Source: Thiohalobacter sp. (lineage in GTDB: Bacteria > Pseudomonadota > Gammaproteobacteria > DSM-19610). From it: DNA of 7,112 nt. Of this stretch, positions 1 to 6,367 are shown in pieces. Within the stretch, counting starts at the first letter, position 1. Every line of letters starts with the position of its first letter. Made by a program: the position numbers and the translations under genes. The notes under the pieces were generated by a model. The model ran no database searches and was not told the DNA's origin. It saw nothing but the letters and a program-made list of their open reading frames with translations. Location: contig JALWRY010000088.1 of the NCBI GenBank assembly GCA_027080445.1, forward strand, positions 1 through 7,112, given 5' to 3'.

Positions 1-148
1 CCTTGACGACAACACACGGCAAAACCCGACGCTATGTCAGGACAAGGACTTTCTGGTAGCATAGCGCCGCTTGATAACAGCGCGAGGCATCATCCTCGGT
101 AAACCCGGCAAAAACGAACCGACACACAAAAATCGGGAGTATTACACC
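1..148. other. Upstream region of ugd
   Basis: I found no gene, convincing promoter or strong hairpin here. TTGACG at 3-8 resembles a -35 box, but no -10 lies at proper spacing. Transcription may start further left, outside the window. Confidence 0.5.
135..139 (+). promoter_or_regulatory. Ribosome binding site deciding the ugd start
   Basis: GGGAG with 9 nt spacing to ATG 149. It supports the shorter start over in-frame codons further upstream. Confidence 0.7.
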
Positions 149-1492
149 ATGAAGGTCACCATTTACGGCTCCGGCTATGTCGGCCTGGTCACCGGCGCTT
201 GCCTCGCGCAGGTCGGCAACGACGTGCTTTGCGTCGATATCGACCCGGACAAGATTGAACGGCTCAAGCGCGGGGAAAGCCCAATCTATGAGCCCGGCCT
301 GAGCGATATGCTGCAAAGCAACCAGGCCGCCGGCCGTCTGACCTTCACCCTGGATCCCGCAGAAGGCGTCGCCCATGGACTGTTCCAGTTTATTGCCGTC
401 GGCACACCCCCGGACGAGGATGGCTCGGCGGATCTCCAGCACGTCCTGGCCGTGGCCGGCGCCATCGGGGAACACCTCGACGAATACCGTATAATCGTCA
501 ACAAATCGACGGTTCCGGTCGGAACGGCCGACCGGGTGCGCGCCCGCACCCGCGAAATCCTCGAACAGCGCGGCAGTCAGGCGGAATTCGACGTGGTTTC
601 AAACCCGGAATTTCTCAAGGAAGGCGCGGCCATCGATGATTTCATGCGCCCCGACCGCATTATTGTCGGCACCGACAACCCCCGAACCACCGAACTGCTG
701 CGCGCCCTCTACGCGCCGTTCAATCGCAACCGCGAGCGCATCATCGCCATGGACATCCGTTCCGCCGAACTGACCAAGTACGCGGCCAATTCGATACTGG
801 CCACAAAGATCAGTTTTATGAACGAATTATCGAATATCGCCGAGATACTTGGCGCCGATATCGAAGCCGTGCGAAACGGCATTGGCTCTGATCCGCGGAT
901 CGGCTACCAGTTCATCTACCCGGGCGCCGGGTACGGCGGTTCCTGCTTCCCCAAGGATGTGCGCGCACTGGAGCGCACCGCGCTGGAAAACGGCTATAAG
1001 GCCGAGTTGCTGCACGCGGTCGAGTCGGTCAACTTCCGGCAGAAACAGAAACTGTTCGAAAAAATCTCCGCCCACTACGCCGGCGACCTCAAGGGTAAAA
1101 CCTTTGCCCTGTGGGGGCTTTCCTTCAAGCCCAACACCGATGACATGCGCGAAGCGTCAAGCCGTGCACTAATGGAAGCGCTCTGGGAACAGGGCGCCAG
1201 TGTACAGGCTTTCGATCCGGAAGCCGGCGACGAAACACGGCGAATCTACGGCGAACGCCCCGATCTCGCGCTCTGCGACACGCCCGAACAGGCGCTGGAA
1301 AACGCCGACGGGCTGGTTGTCATCACCGAATGGAACCTGTTCCGCAGCCCTGATTTCGAGATGATTCGCGAACGCCTCAAGGCGCCGGTCATTTTCGACG
1401 GGCGCAACCTCTACGACCCGGACACGCTGGCGGCACAGGGATTCAGCTATTACTCCATCGGCCGTCAGCCAGCCACGCCGGCAACGACGTAA
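149..1492 (+). CDS. ugd: UDP-glucose 6-dehydrogenase
   Basis: Oxidises UDP-glucose to UDP-glucuronate with two NAD+ in the cytoplasm, supplying precursor for capsule, exopolysaccharide or LPS sugars. The 447-residue product has the full family architecture. An N-terminal Rossmann fold carries GSGYVGL (residues 7-13) and an acidic VDID patch (29-32). STVPVGT follows at 120-126 and NPEFLKEG at 152-159, with Glu154 and Glu158. The helical core has ELTKYAAN (Lys210, Asn214). The catalytic cysteine motif GGSCFPKD is at 263-270 (Cys266, Asp270). The C-terminal UDP-binding domain contains LSFKPNTDDMREA (324-336). All catalytic residues known for the family are present and the length is normal. The frame is open upstream to 71, but ATG 149 is chosen because GGGAG lies 9 nt before it and the protein then begins directly with the Rossmann beta-strand (MKVTIYG). 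No polysaccharide genes are visible beside it; the next gene is convergent. Confidence 0.96.
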   Translation: MKVTIYGSGYVGLVTGACLAQVGNDVLCVDIDPDKIERLKRGESPIYEPGLSDMLQSNQAAGRLTFTLDPAEGVAHGLFQFIAVGTPPDEDGSADLQHVLAVAGAIGEHLDEYRIIVNKSTVPVGTADRVRARTREILEQRGSQAEFDVVSNPEFLKEGAAIDDFMRPDRIIVGTDNPRTTELLRALYAPFNRNRERIIAMDIRSAELTKYAANSILATKISFMNELSNIAEILGADIEAVRNGIGSDPRIGYQFIYPGAGYGGSCFPKDVRALERTALENGYKAELLHAVESVNFRQKQKLFEKISAHYAGDLKGKTFALWGLSFKPNTDDMREASSRALMEALWEQGASVQAFDPEAGDETRRIYGERPDLALCDTPEQALENADGLVVITEWNLFRSPDFEMIRERLKAPVIFDGRNLYDPDTLAAQGFSYYSIGRQPATPATT

Positions 1493-1508
1493 ACACACGG
1501 TTTGGGTT

Positions 1509-1537
1509 GGCCACCTGCGCCAGTCGCTAAAGGTGCC
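1509..1537. terminator. Weak hairpin between convergent ugd and the YbaK-like gene
   Basis: GGC(C)ACCT at 1509-1516 can pair with AGGTGCC at 1531-1537, with one bulged base and a 14-nt loop. It lies just after the ugd stop and overlaps the end of the opposing gene, where a bidirectional terminator would be expected. There is no clear T-tract on either strand, so this is only a candidate. Confidence 0.22.
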
Positions 1538-1997
1538 GGCTGAATTCGCTGACCTGAACCTCGCCGAGCAGGGCGCCGAACGTTTCGCCGCTCACATGCA
1601 CCAGTTGCTCGTGATCGCCTGCCTCGAAATAAATATCCGGCTGCTCGGCCAACGTATCGTCGATGATCGTCTCGATATCATAGGCCTGCCCCAGCGGTGG
1701 CACGGCGCCAGGTTCACAATCCTCGAACAACGCGCCCAACTCGTATTCCGTCGCCAGGCCCAGGTTGCGTTGTGTCTGGCGATGCAGCTCACCAAGGTCA
1801 ACCCGACAGCTCGCCGGTAACACGGCCAGCAGATAACCGCGATCATCTTCCAGCACCACCGACTTGGCGATCCGGTCTCCCGGCACATGCGCCAGTTGCG
1901 CGGATTCCATACTGGTGGCGGAATGAGGGTGATCGAGCAGGTCAAAATCTGCATCCTGTTCAACCAGATAGTTTGCTACCCGACTTGCCATGGTCAT
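1527..1997 (-). CDS. YbaK/EbsC-family aminoacyl-tRNA deacylase-like protein
   Basis: A 156-residue single-domain protein of the YbaK/prolyl-tRNA synthetase-associated domain family. Members hydrolyse mischarged aminoacyl-tRNAs in trans, such as Cys-tRNA(Pro) or Ala-tRNA(Pro), in the cytoplasm. Visible hallmarks are LLDHPHSATSMESAQLAHVP (20-39), the conserved lysine in IAKSVVL (Lys45), a hydrophobic strand GYLLAVLPA (54-62), the CEPGAVPPLG turn (94-103) and the C-terminal strand region DIYFEAGDHEQLVHVSGETF (121-140). Length is typical. Upstream in-frame starts exist at 2051 and 2012, but ATG 1997 has GGAGG 8 nt before it; a second ATG lies two codons later (1991). It is convergent with ugd and divergent from the exported protein gene at 2205. 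Substrate specificity cannot be read from the sequence, so no gene symbol is given. Confidence 0.88.
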   Translation of the reverse strand: MTMASRVANYLVEQDADFDLLDHPHSATSMESAQLAHVPGDRIAKSVVLEDDRGYLLAVLPASCRVDLGELHRQTQRNLGLATEYELGALFEDCEPGAVPPLGQAYDIETIIDDTLAEQPDIYFEAGDHEQLVHVSGETFGALLGEVQVSEFSRHL

Positions 1998-2005
1998 GAT
2001 ATTGC

Positions 2006-2010
2006 CCTCC
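2006..2010 (-). promoter_or_regulatory. Ribosome binding site of the YbaK-like gene
   Basis: GGAGG on the minus strand, 8 nt before ATG 1997. It excludes the longer in-frame starts at 2012 and 2051, which would place this site inside the coding region. Confidence 0.75.
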
Positions 2011-2012
2011 AT

Positions 2013-2051
2013 TTGCTCTATCTCAACACTGAGTATAGTTGAGGATAGCAA
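2013..2051. promoter_or_regulatory. Imperfect palindrome around overlapping -10-like boxes (candidate operator)
   Basis: TTGCTCTATCTCAAC (2013-2027) and GTTGAGGATAGCAA (2038-2051) are inverted copies that differ by small indels, separated by 10 nt. The spacer region reads TATACT on the minus strand (2037-2032) and TATAGT on the plus strand (2034-2039), each one mismatch from the -10 consensus. No convincing -35 box was found for either direction. The position, between divergent genes and just upstream of the ribosome binding site of the YbaK-like gene, fits an operator or a 5' UTR hairpin. Confidence 0.4.
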
Positions 2052-2204
2052 TCTGCCCGCCCGTACCCGAAGAATTAGACTTTCAGTCAGTCTCTGTTAA
2101 CAGCCCCTGCCACCACGACCCGATGCACGGGCTGGACACTTTCCCCCTTCAAGTTCACCCGATTTATGCCGATGCGATGGACGGAAACTGCCAAAGGGAC
2201 CAGT

Positions 2205-2627
2205 ATGAAACGGATGACCAGCCTTTGCGCCCTGTTACTACTGGGCGCCGCCCTCTTCACCACCTCGCAAGCACGCGATATGGACGACCAGTACGCGGTA
2301 TTCGGTGTGGGGGCGGAAAATTGCGCCACCTACCTGGTGGCGAGGGATCAGGGTGGAACGGCCGAACGCTGGTATCACCACTGGCTCGCGGGCTTCATGA
2401 CAGCCGTCAACAACGCCGCCGCCAGCACCTACAATATCCTCGGCGAGAAAAGTATGGCCGACCTGCTCGACTGGCTGGAAGGCTACTGTGCCGCCAACCC
2501 GAACGTTAATTTCTCCAATGCGGTCACGGATCTGGTTTCCATCCTCTACGACGAGCGCCAGAACATCGCGCCCGGTAAACAGGGCGGCTGGAACAAGTTC
2601 AAGCGCCAGGCGACCCCGGAACCCTGA
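2205..2627 (+). CDS. Small exported helical protein with two cysteines, HdeA/Rap1a-like
   Basis: A 140-residue protein of unknown function. Residues 1-23 form a Sec signal peptide: MKRM, then the hydrophobic core LCALLLLGAALF, with cleavage probably after SQA (21-23). Cys8 is not in a lipobox. The mature part has two cysteines, Cys40 in AENCATYL and Cys95 in LEGYCAANP, that could form a periplasmic disulfide. It also has predicted helices containing YHHWLAGFMTAVNNAA and SMADLLDWLEGYC. The spaced pattern C..YL, then W..GF.TA.N, then WL..YC..NP resembles small periplasmic HdeA- and Rap1a-type helical proteins; this is pattern recognition, not a confirmed assignment. ATG 2205 is chosen over the frame's longer start at 2166 because AAAGGGA precedes it at good spacing and the signal peptide starts there. 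Its last 29 bp overlap the 3' end of the opposing lipoprotein gene. Confidence 0.75.
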   Translation: MKRMTSLCALLLLGAALFTTSQARDMDDQYAVFGVGAENCATYLVARDQGGTAERWYHHWLAGFMTAVNNAAASTYNILGEKSMADLLDWLEGYCAANPNVNFSNAVTDLVSILYDERQNIAPGKQGGWNKFKRQATPEP

Positions 2628-3156
2628 TAGCCACCCACGATCCAAGAGCCTGGCGCATTTCCGCCAGCCTTATCGGTGCAGCTTCACTGGGTGGCGCAAA
2701 AGCACCGGAACAAACCAGCCATTCAGGATCAGCCGTGCCCGTGACAGCCAGGTGCATATGGGTTTCGAACGCGATCACTCCCGGCCCGTCACCGCTGCCA
2801 AGAAAACCCAGGGAGGCGAATCGTAAAGGCGTTGCCCGGCGCACATCCTGTTCAAGAAGTTCAACTGAGTGAATGATGAAGGTTGCCGGCAGAATTTCAC
2901 GCGCCACCGGCGATGGCGCACGCATCAGAAAATAACAAAACGGCCGGTACTGGTCGACATTACCATACGCACGTAATTCACCATCCTGGAGATATACCCG
3001 CGCCAGGCCGGCAGGAACTCGTAATGGCCTGTCCAACTCCAGTTCAGTACCAACGCCGACAGGCTCACTGAAGAACCCCCGAGCATTCATACTCACCGAC
3101 TGGCAGGCCGTCAGCCACAGGAGGACCAGCACACCCGGTACTGCATAAAATCTCAT
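2599..3156 (-). CDS. Hypothetical lipoprotein
   Basis: A 185-residue predicted outer-membrane lipoprotein of a family I do not recognise by name. The N-terminus MRFYAVPGVLVLLWLTAC is a type II signal peptide with lipobox LTAC and lipidated Cys18. Residue +2 is Gln rather than Asp, which fits outer-membrane sorting. The mature domain looks beta-rich, with LELDRPLRVPAGLARVYLQ (38-56) and VDQYRPFCYFLM (67-78), and ends in a short helical stretch (RLAEMRQAL). Two further cysteines, Cys74 and Cys149, could pair. Start ATG 3156 has GAGAGG 8 nt upstream. The gene begins 25 nt after the EamA transporter stop on the same strand, so the two are probably co-transcribed. Its 3' end runs 29 bp into the opposing gene. 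Confidence 0.78.
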   Translation of the reverse strand: MRFYAVPGVLVLLWLTACQSVSMNARGFFSEPVGVGTELELDRPLRVPAGLARVYLQDGELRAYGNVDQYRPFCYFLMRAPSPVAREILPATFIIHSVELLEQDVRRATPLRFASLGFLGSGDGPGVIAFETHMHLAVTGTADPEWLVCSGAFAPPSEAAPIRLAEMRQALGSWVAIRVPGSPGA

Positions 3157-3181
3157 CGTCCTTACCTCTCACGTGGTTACG

Positions 3182-4063
3182 TCAACCTGCTGCCGGATGG
3201 CGCGAGTACGAATCCCATTGATGCATCAGCAGACCACCCAGTATCAATGTCGTCCCGAACCATACGCCGGATTCAATCACCTCACCATTCAACCAGTGTC
3301 CCAGTAACAGCGCGGTCACCGGCGTCACCAGCGTCACCAGGTTCACACGCGCCGCTTCGACTTCACGCAACAGGTAAAAGTACCAGAGAAAACCCAGCAG
3401 GGAGCCGAACAAGGCCAGGTAGACAATCGACAGGCCGGCACGCTGCGGCAAATGCACCGGCCAGCTGCCATCAAATATCAGCCAGGTCAGGATAAACAGC
3501 GGCACAGCCAGCATTAGTCCACCTGCTGTCACGGCAAGGGCGGGCAATTCGACTGACAGACGGCGCACCCACACGGCGCTCGCCGCATGAATGACTGTCG
3601 CAGACACTATGGCGACCACTCCGAACCCCGTCTGACCCCCCGTCGCTTCACCCTTGAGAAAGATCATCGCCAGACCGGACAACCCCAGCAACAAACCGCC
3701 GACCCGCATTAAACCAAGGGAACGCTCTGATAACCAGAACGCCGAAAAAGCGCTGGTGAGCAGCGGTGACAGTCCGAACAGCACAGCAATCCAGCCGGAG
3801 GGAATATATTCGGCGCCCCAGTACACCAGCGACATACTGCCATAGATGCCCAGCCCGGCCGCCAGGTAAGCTCCGCGCGCACGCCGGTGCCAGGGCATGG
3901 ATGTCCCGGTAAACCGGATAGCCAGCAGACACAGAAGTAAACCCAACACCATGCGCGCCATCACAGCAAACAGGTGGCCACCCCCTTCACTACTCCACTG
4001 TATAGCCAGCGGAGTAGTCGACCAGATCAATATGACGCCAGCAAAGGCGGCCGGTACTGACAT
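3182..4063 (-). CDS. EamA/DMT-superfamily transporter
   Basis: A 293-residue inner-membrane protein with about ten hydrophobic segments arranged as two EamA repeats, the normal length and layout of the drug/metabolite transporter superfamily. Repeat 1 ends with WIAVLFGLSPLLTSAFSAFW followed by LSERSLG (91-117). Repeat 2 ends with the equivalent NLVTLVTPVTALLLGHWLNG followed by E (241-261). These helix plus small loop plus Glu motifs are the family hallmark. The first helix (FAGVILIWSTTPLAIQW) also fits the family pattern. Substrates range from amino acids to metabolites and drugs and cannot be predicted here. Start ATG 4063 has AGAGGAA 6 nt before it. It follows a terminator that closes the preceding barrel gene and probably forms a two-gene unit with the lipoprotein downstream. 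No convincing promoter was seen in the short gap upstream. Confidence 0.92.
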   Translation of the reverse strand: MSVPAAFAGVILIWSTTPLAIQWSSEGGGHLFAVMARMVLGLLLCLLAIRFTGTSMPWHRRARGAYLAAGLGIYGSMSLVYWGAEYIPSGWIAVLFGLSPLLTSAFSAFWLSERSLGLMRVGGLLLGLSGLAMIFLKGEATGGQTGFGVVAIVSATVIHAASAVWVRRLSVELPALAVTAGGLMLAVPLFILTWLIFDGSWPVHLPQRAGLSIVYLALFGSLLGFLWYFYLLREVEAARVNLVTLVTPVTALLLGHWLNGEVIESGVWFGTTLILGGLLMHQWDSYSRHPAAG

Positions 4064-4092
4064 CGGTGCTTCCTCTAAAACTCAGCCGGAAC

Positions 4093-4126
4093 AAAAAAGG
4101 CCACAGCCCAAAAGGACTGTGGCCTT
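4093..4126 (-). terminator. Rho-independent terminator after the outer-membrane protein gene
   Basis: A perfect 10-bp stem (AAGGCCACAG at 4097-4106 with CTGTGGCCTT at 4117-4126) has a 10-nt loop. Read on the minus strand it is followed directly by a run of T residues (TTTTTTGT overlapping the stem foot). It starts 15 nt after the stop at 4141 and so ends the lipoprotein/barrel transcript before the transporter gene. Confidence 0.9.
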
Positions 4127-4140
4127 CCGGAGAATACGAC

Positions 4141-4944
4141 CTACCAGGTTTGTTTTAAACCCACCAGAATACCGGAATTCGTCATTTCGATGCGTGGCTG
4201 GAAAATTGTCCCTACCGGCGCCCCGTTACGTCTGAGTGTTTGTGTACCACTCTTGCCCAGGCGCAGGCGTTCATAAAAAATGTCAAATGTCGCCGCCAGT
4301 CGAGGCGACAACATGCGTGTCCATCGCCCCCCAACCCGCCAGCCCCATCGATCTCCAAGGTCCAGCTCCGTTGCGTCAAAGCGGTTACCTGAACCGACAT
4401 CAACAACCGGCGACAGAATGCGGACGACTCGCCCGTCAAAAATCCAGTGATTTTTTACGCGCGTCCAGCCGATCTTCATTCCCGCCTGAAGCCTCCACCA
4501 GCGGTAGGTCTCATCAAGGCCTGCAATGGCGCCAACCGACTGTATCTTGCGTCGCCAGTAGCGGTAACCAGTCCCGGCATAGACCGATACAGCAGGGATA
4601 GCCGTCAGTTGATACATTGCGGTCGCCGCAACATCAACAAAACGTTCATCGGTAGCGCTGTTGATCGGTGTGCCGGCCTGCGTTTGACCCTCGTAGTCGA
4701 CGTCCCCGGCATAATAGGCGGCATCCAGCTTGACCCCGAACTGTCGCCGGTGAAGTCCGACTGCGATATCGACGCCATACAGGGGATCCGATTCGTGCAC
4801 CAAACGCTTGCCCTGCCTGTCGAATTCCTTCACATCAAAACCCATTATGCCGGTGCGCAGCACAACCGCGCCCGCGTCTATGACGCGGGCGCAGGATGCA
4901 CTGACCGGAAACAGCGCCAGGATGACACAGAAAATACGGAGCAA
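4141..4944 (-). CDS. Predicted outer-membrane beta-barrel protein
   Basis: A 267-residue protein with a short signal peptide (MLRIFCVILALFPVSASCA, probable cleavage after residue 19). The Cys at 18 lacks a proper lipobox because -3 is Ser. The mature part alternates polar and hydrophobic or aromatic residues in many short strands, for example FGVKLDAAYYAGDVDY (69-84), VYAGTGYRYWRR (121-132) and LAATFDIFYERLRLG (216-230). It ends in ILVGLKQTW with a terminal aromatic, the usual outer-membrane barrel insertion signal. No specific family was recognised. The start is unusual: TTG 4944 is the only standard start codon between the in-frame TAG at 4963-4965, which is also the stop of the upstream lipoprotein gene, and the signal peptide. 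AGGGG lies about 15 nt before it, which is weak spacing, so translational coupling is likely. A terminator follows the stop. Confidence 0.82.
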   Translation of the reverse strand: MLRIFCVILALFPVSASCARVIDAGAVVLRTGIMGFDVKEFDRQGKRLVHESDPLYGVDIAVGLHRRQFGVKLDAAYYAGDVDYEGQTQAGTPINSATDERFVDVAATAMYQLTAIPAVSVYAGTGYRYWRRKIQSVGAIAGLDETYRWWRLQAGMKIGWTRVKNHWIFDGRVVRILSPVVDVGSGNRFDATELDLGDRWGWRVGGRWTRMLSPRLAATFDIFYERLRLGKSGTQTLRRNGAPVGTIFQPRIEMTNSGILVGLKQTW

Positions 4945-4962
4945 GCGAGTAACGGCGTGCCC

Positions 4963-5973
4963 CTACAAGGCACTCCAGGTGGTATTAGTCGTTGAGTCTG
5001 TTACACCATCTCCATCTTCATCCACATCAAGGCGCACATTGACTGTATCGATTGCAGTCAAGGTCACACTACTGTTATTGGCGCCTGTCGCTTTGGCCTG
5101 ACCCACGAAAGGATTACCACTCCCATTCCCCTGAAAAGTGGTATTCGTCACAATCGTTGCCGAACCGCCCATCGATGGGCTACTGACGGTGGCGGCGACA
5201 TTAAACGTATAGGCGCCCGTTCCTGCATTATCCGTTGAGTCAATCTGAAACGCTGTGATCGTTGCCGTCACACCAGCCGAAGTATACTGAACGCTTGCAC
5301 CGCTAAGGCGGCTTGTCGTGACCACGCCGTCTGTAGATGACTCGGAATAGGTCGCAGCGCCGTTGGCAATGTCGGTCAGACCGTTCTCCTGCGCCTGCAG
5401 GTTATTCATCTGCATGGTGAACTGCAATGTATAAGGGAAAGTTGTAATGTCCCCTGTTACCACAAGGCCGGTGAGCGCGATACTGCCATTCAGGATTGAA
5501 CCGGCTTCGTTACAGTTCGCAAAGCTGATGCTCATGGTGTCGCCAGAAGTAATCGTACCGCTATTATCGACATCATCCAGCGAGAAACTGAAATTACCAC
5601 CATTGGTACAGGCAATATTATTGCTTGATATAACTGCCCCCGTTACACCCGAAAACTGACCAGTGGCAATCAATGGCTGCGCGGTACGAAGTGCAGTGGC
5701 AAGTACGCCACCCACATCAAACCCGGACCCGGTCTGTGTCACAGCGCCAGTCAGCACACCGCCCCCGGAACTTGCGCCATTCAGTCCGACAGCGTTGTCG
5801 TAAGACGCGCCCGCCACCTGTGGCGCATTGGCACTGGTGATCGTCACCGGCGCGCTTGCTGCAGCTGCTGTACCACCGCCATTTCCGCCTCCGCTACCGC
5901 CACCACATCCGGCAAGTATAGTGGCAGAAAACGAGATAACCCCAACAAGCTTCCATAGCGAAATATTTGACAT
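4963..5973 (-). CDS. Glycine-linker lipoprotein with two calcium-loop motifs
   Basis: A 336-residue predicted lipoprotein. The signal peptide MSNISLWKLVGVISFSATILAGC has lipobox LAGC with lipidated Cys23. A flexible linker follows (GGGSGGGNGGGTAAAA, 24-39), typical of surface or outer-membrane lipoproteins. The rest is low in charge and rich in Thr, Ser, Gly and Asn, suggesting a beta-sheet domain. Cys122 and Cys154 may form a disulfide around an EF-hand/dockerin-like loop, DVDNSGTITSGD (134-145). A second acidic loop, DVDEDGDGVTD (316-326), lies near the C-terminus. Both fit calcium-binding DxDx(D/S)G patterns. Function and family name are unknown. The frame is open up to 6021, but ATG 5973 has GGAGG 5 nt before it and starts a clean signal peptide. 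It ends 18 nt before the TTG start of the barrel protein, so the two probably form an envelope unit. Confidence 0.85.
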   Translation of the reverse strand: MSNISLWKLVGVISFSATILAGCGGGSGGGNGGGTAAAASAPVTITSANAPQVAGASYDNAVGLNGASSGGGVLTGAVTQTGSGFDVGGVLATALRTAQPLIATGQFSGVTGAVISSNNIACTNGGNFSFSLDDVDNSGTITSGDTMSISFANCNEAGSILNGSIALTGLVVTGDITTFPYTLQFTMQMNNLQAQENGLTDIANGAATYSESSTDGVVTTSRLSGASVQYTSAGVTATITAFQIDSTDNAGTGAYTFNVAATVSSPSMGGSATIVTNTTFQGNGSGNPFVGQAKATGANNSSVTLTAIDTVNVRLDVDEDGDGVTDSTTNTTWSAL

Positions 5974-5978
5974 GCTAT

Positions 5979-5983
5979 CCTCC
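5979..5983 (-). promoter_or_regulatory. Ribosome binding site of the calcium-loop lipoprotein gene
   Basis: GGAGG on the minus strand, 5 nt before ATG 5973. It fixes this start rather than the in-frame starts upstream at 6021 or 5997. Confidence 0.75.
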
Positions 5984-5998
5984 GTCTTATGTTCTATC

Positions 5999-6025
5999 AT
6001 TGTAACGCACTCACTGAGCATACAA
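5999..6025 (-). promoter_or_regulatory. Candidate promoter of the lipoprotein/barrel unit
   Basis: Minus-strand TACAAT (6004-5999, one mismatch from TATAAT) lies 25 nt before the start codon. TTGTAT (6025-6020) is a partial -35 match, 15 nt upstream of it, which is short spacing. The -10 is plausible; the -35 is weak and overlaps the inverted repeat described separately. Confidence 0.35.
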
Positions 6026-6047
6026 GACTAACATGCAGCGTCTTGTA
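6021..6047. repeat. Perfect 8-bp inverted repeat upstream of the lipoprotein gene
   Basis: TACAAGAC (6021-6028) and GTCTTGTA (6040-6047) are exact reverse complements separated by 11 nt. The repeat overlaps the candidate -35 region of the lipoprotein gene, where a repressor site would act. A second hairpin, TGCAGCG (6034-6040) with CGCTGCA (6055-6061), overlaps it by one base, so the two structures would compete if present in RNA. Confidence 0.5.
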
Positions 6048-6091
6048 CAGCACGCGCTGCAGCTTTTCTAAAACTGTATATTTACAGCAGA

Positions 6092-6304
6092 TTGCATCAA
6101 AACGCACATAAGGCGCTCTGCCCCAGCAAACTAACGAAAACCAAGGGCGGCTTCGCCAACGAGAACAGCTTACTTAAGCTGCTCTATGCCGGTATCTTGA
6201 AAGCACCAGAGCGTTGGAAGCATCCTATACAGAACTGGAACCTGACATTGTCTCAGCTGGCAATACACTTCCCAGGCAGACTGGAGGAACACATCAGCCT
6301 CTGA
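6092..6304 (+). pseudogene. IS256/Mutator-family transposase, C-terminal remnant
   Basis: The roughly 60 recognisable residues look like the extreme C-terminus of an IS256-family DDE transposase. KLTKTKGGFANENSLLKLLY is followed by a helix ending in RWKHPIQNWNLTLSQLAIHF and then PGR, matching the family pattern of a TKG.F.(N/S)E motif, then a LL.LA/YLAL-type helix, then W..PI.(N/D)W...L.Q(L/F)AI.F..R. The frame ends with TGA at 6302-6304. A full transposase is about 400 residues, so the N-terminus and the whole DDE core are missing. Recognisable homology starts near 6119; the open frame before it does not look like transposase. A terminal repeat follows at the expected distance. The assignment rests on remembered family motifs, not on a search. 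Confidence 0.72.
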
Positions 6305-6315
6305 TGGCTAGACCG

Positions 6316-6340
6316 CTGACACAGAGTTTTGAACACCCTC
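6316..6340 (+). repeat. Probable right terminal inverted repeat of the IS remnant
   Basis: Read inwards on the minus strand, the end is GAGGGTGTTCAAAACTCTGT followed by GTCA. This has the shape of IS256-family ends (GA-rich start, TGT, AT core, CTGTGT). It lies 12 nt after the transposase stop, the usual position. Confidence 0.55.
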
Positions 6341-6367
6341 ATATGATTTCTTCGTTCCAACTTGCTT

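Larger units (their letters stand above)
6092..6340 (+). mobile_element. IS256-family insertion sequence remnant (right end)
   Basis: The remnant holds the transposase 3' end and one terminal inverted repeat. No matching left repeat is visible in the window, so the element lost its left part and cannot be mobile by itself. The left border is uncertain, somewhere between about 6062 and 6119. DNA to the left is moderately GC-rich; DNA to the right is AT-rich. Confidence 0.6.

Noticed and set aside
71..148. N-terminal extension of UDP-glucose dehydrogenase
   Set aside because: The extra 26 residues precede the Rossmann strand that begins family members, and a good ribosome binding site points to ATG 149.
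4447..4995. 182-residue plus-strand frame opposite the barrel gene
   Set aside because: It has no domain or signal pattern. It lies antisense to a gene with a signal peptide, barrel-like strands, an aromatic terminus and a terminator.
6074..6087. CTGTATATTTACAG resembles a LexA (SOS) box
   Set aside because: The half sites CTGT and ACAG are separated by 6 nt, whereas the gammaproteobacterial LexA site needs 8. It is an accidental short palindrome in AT-rich DNA.
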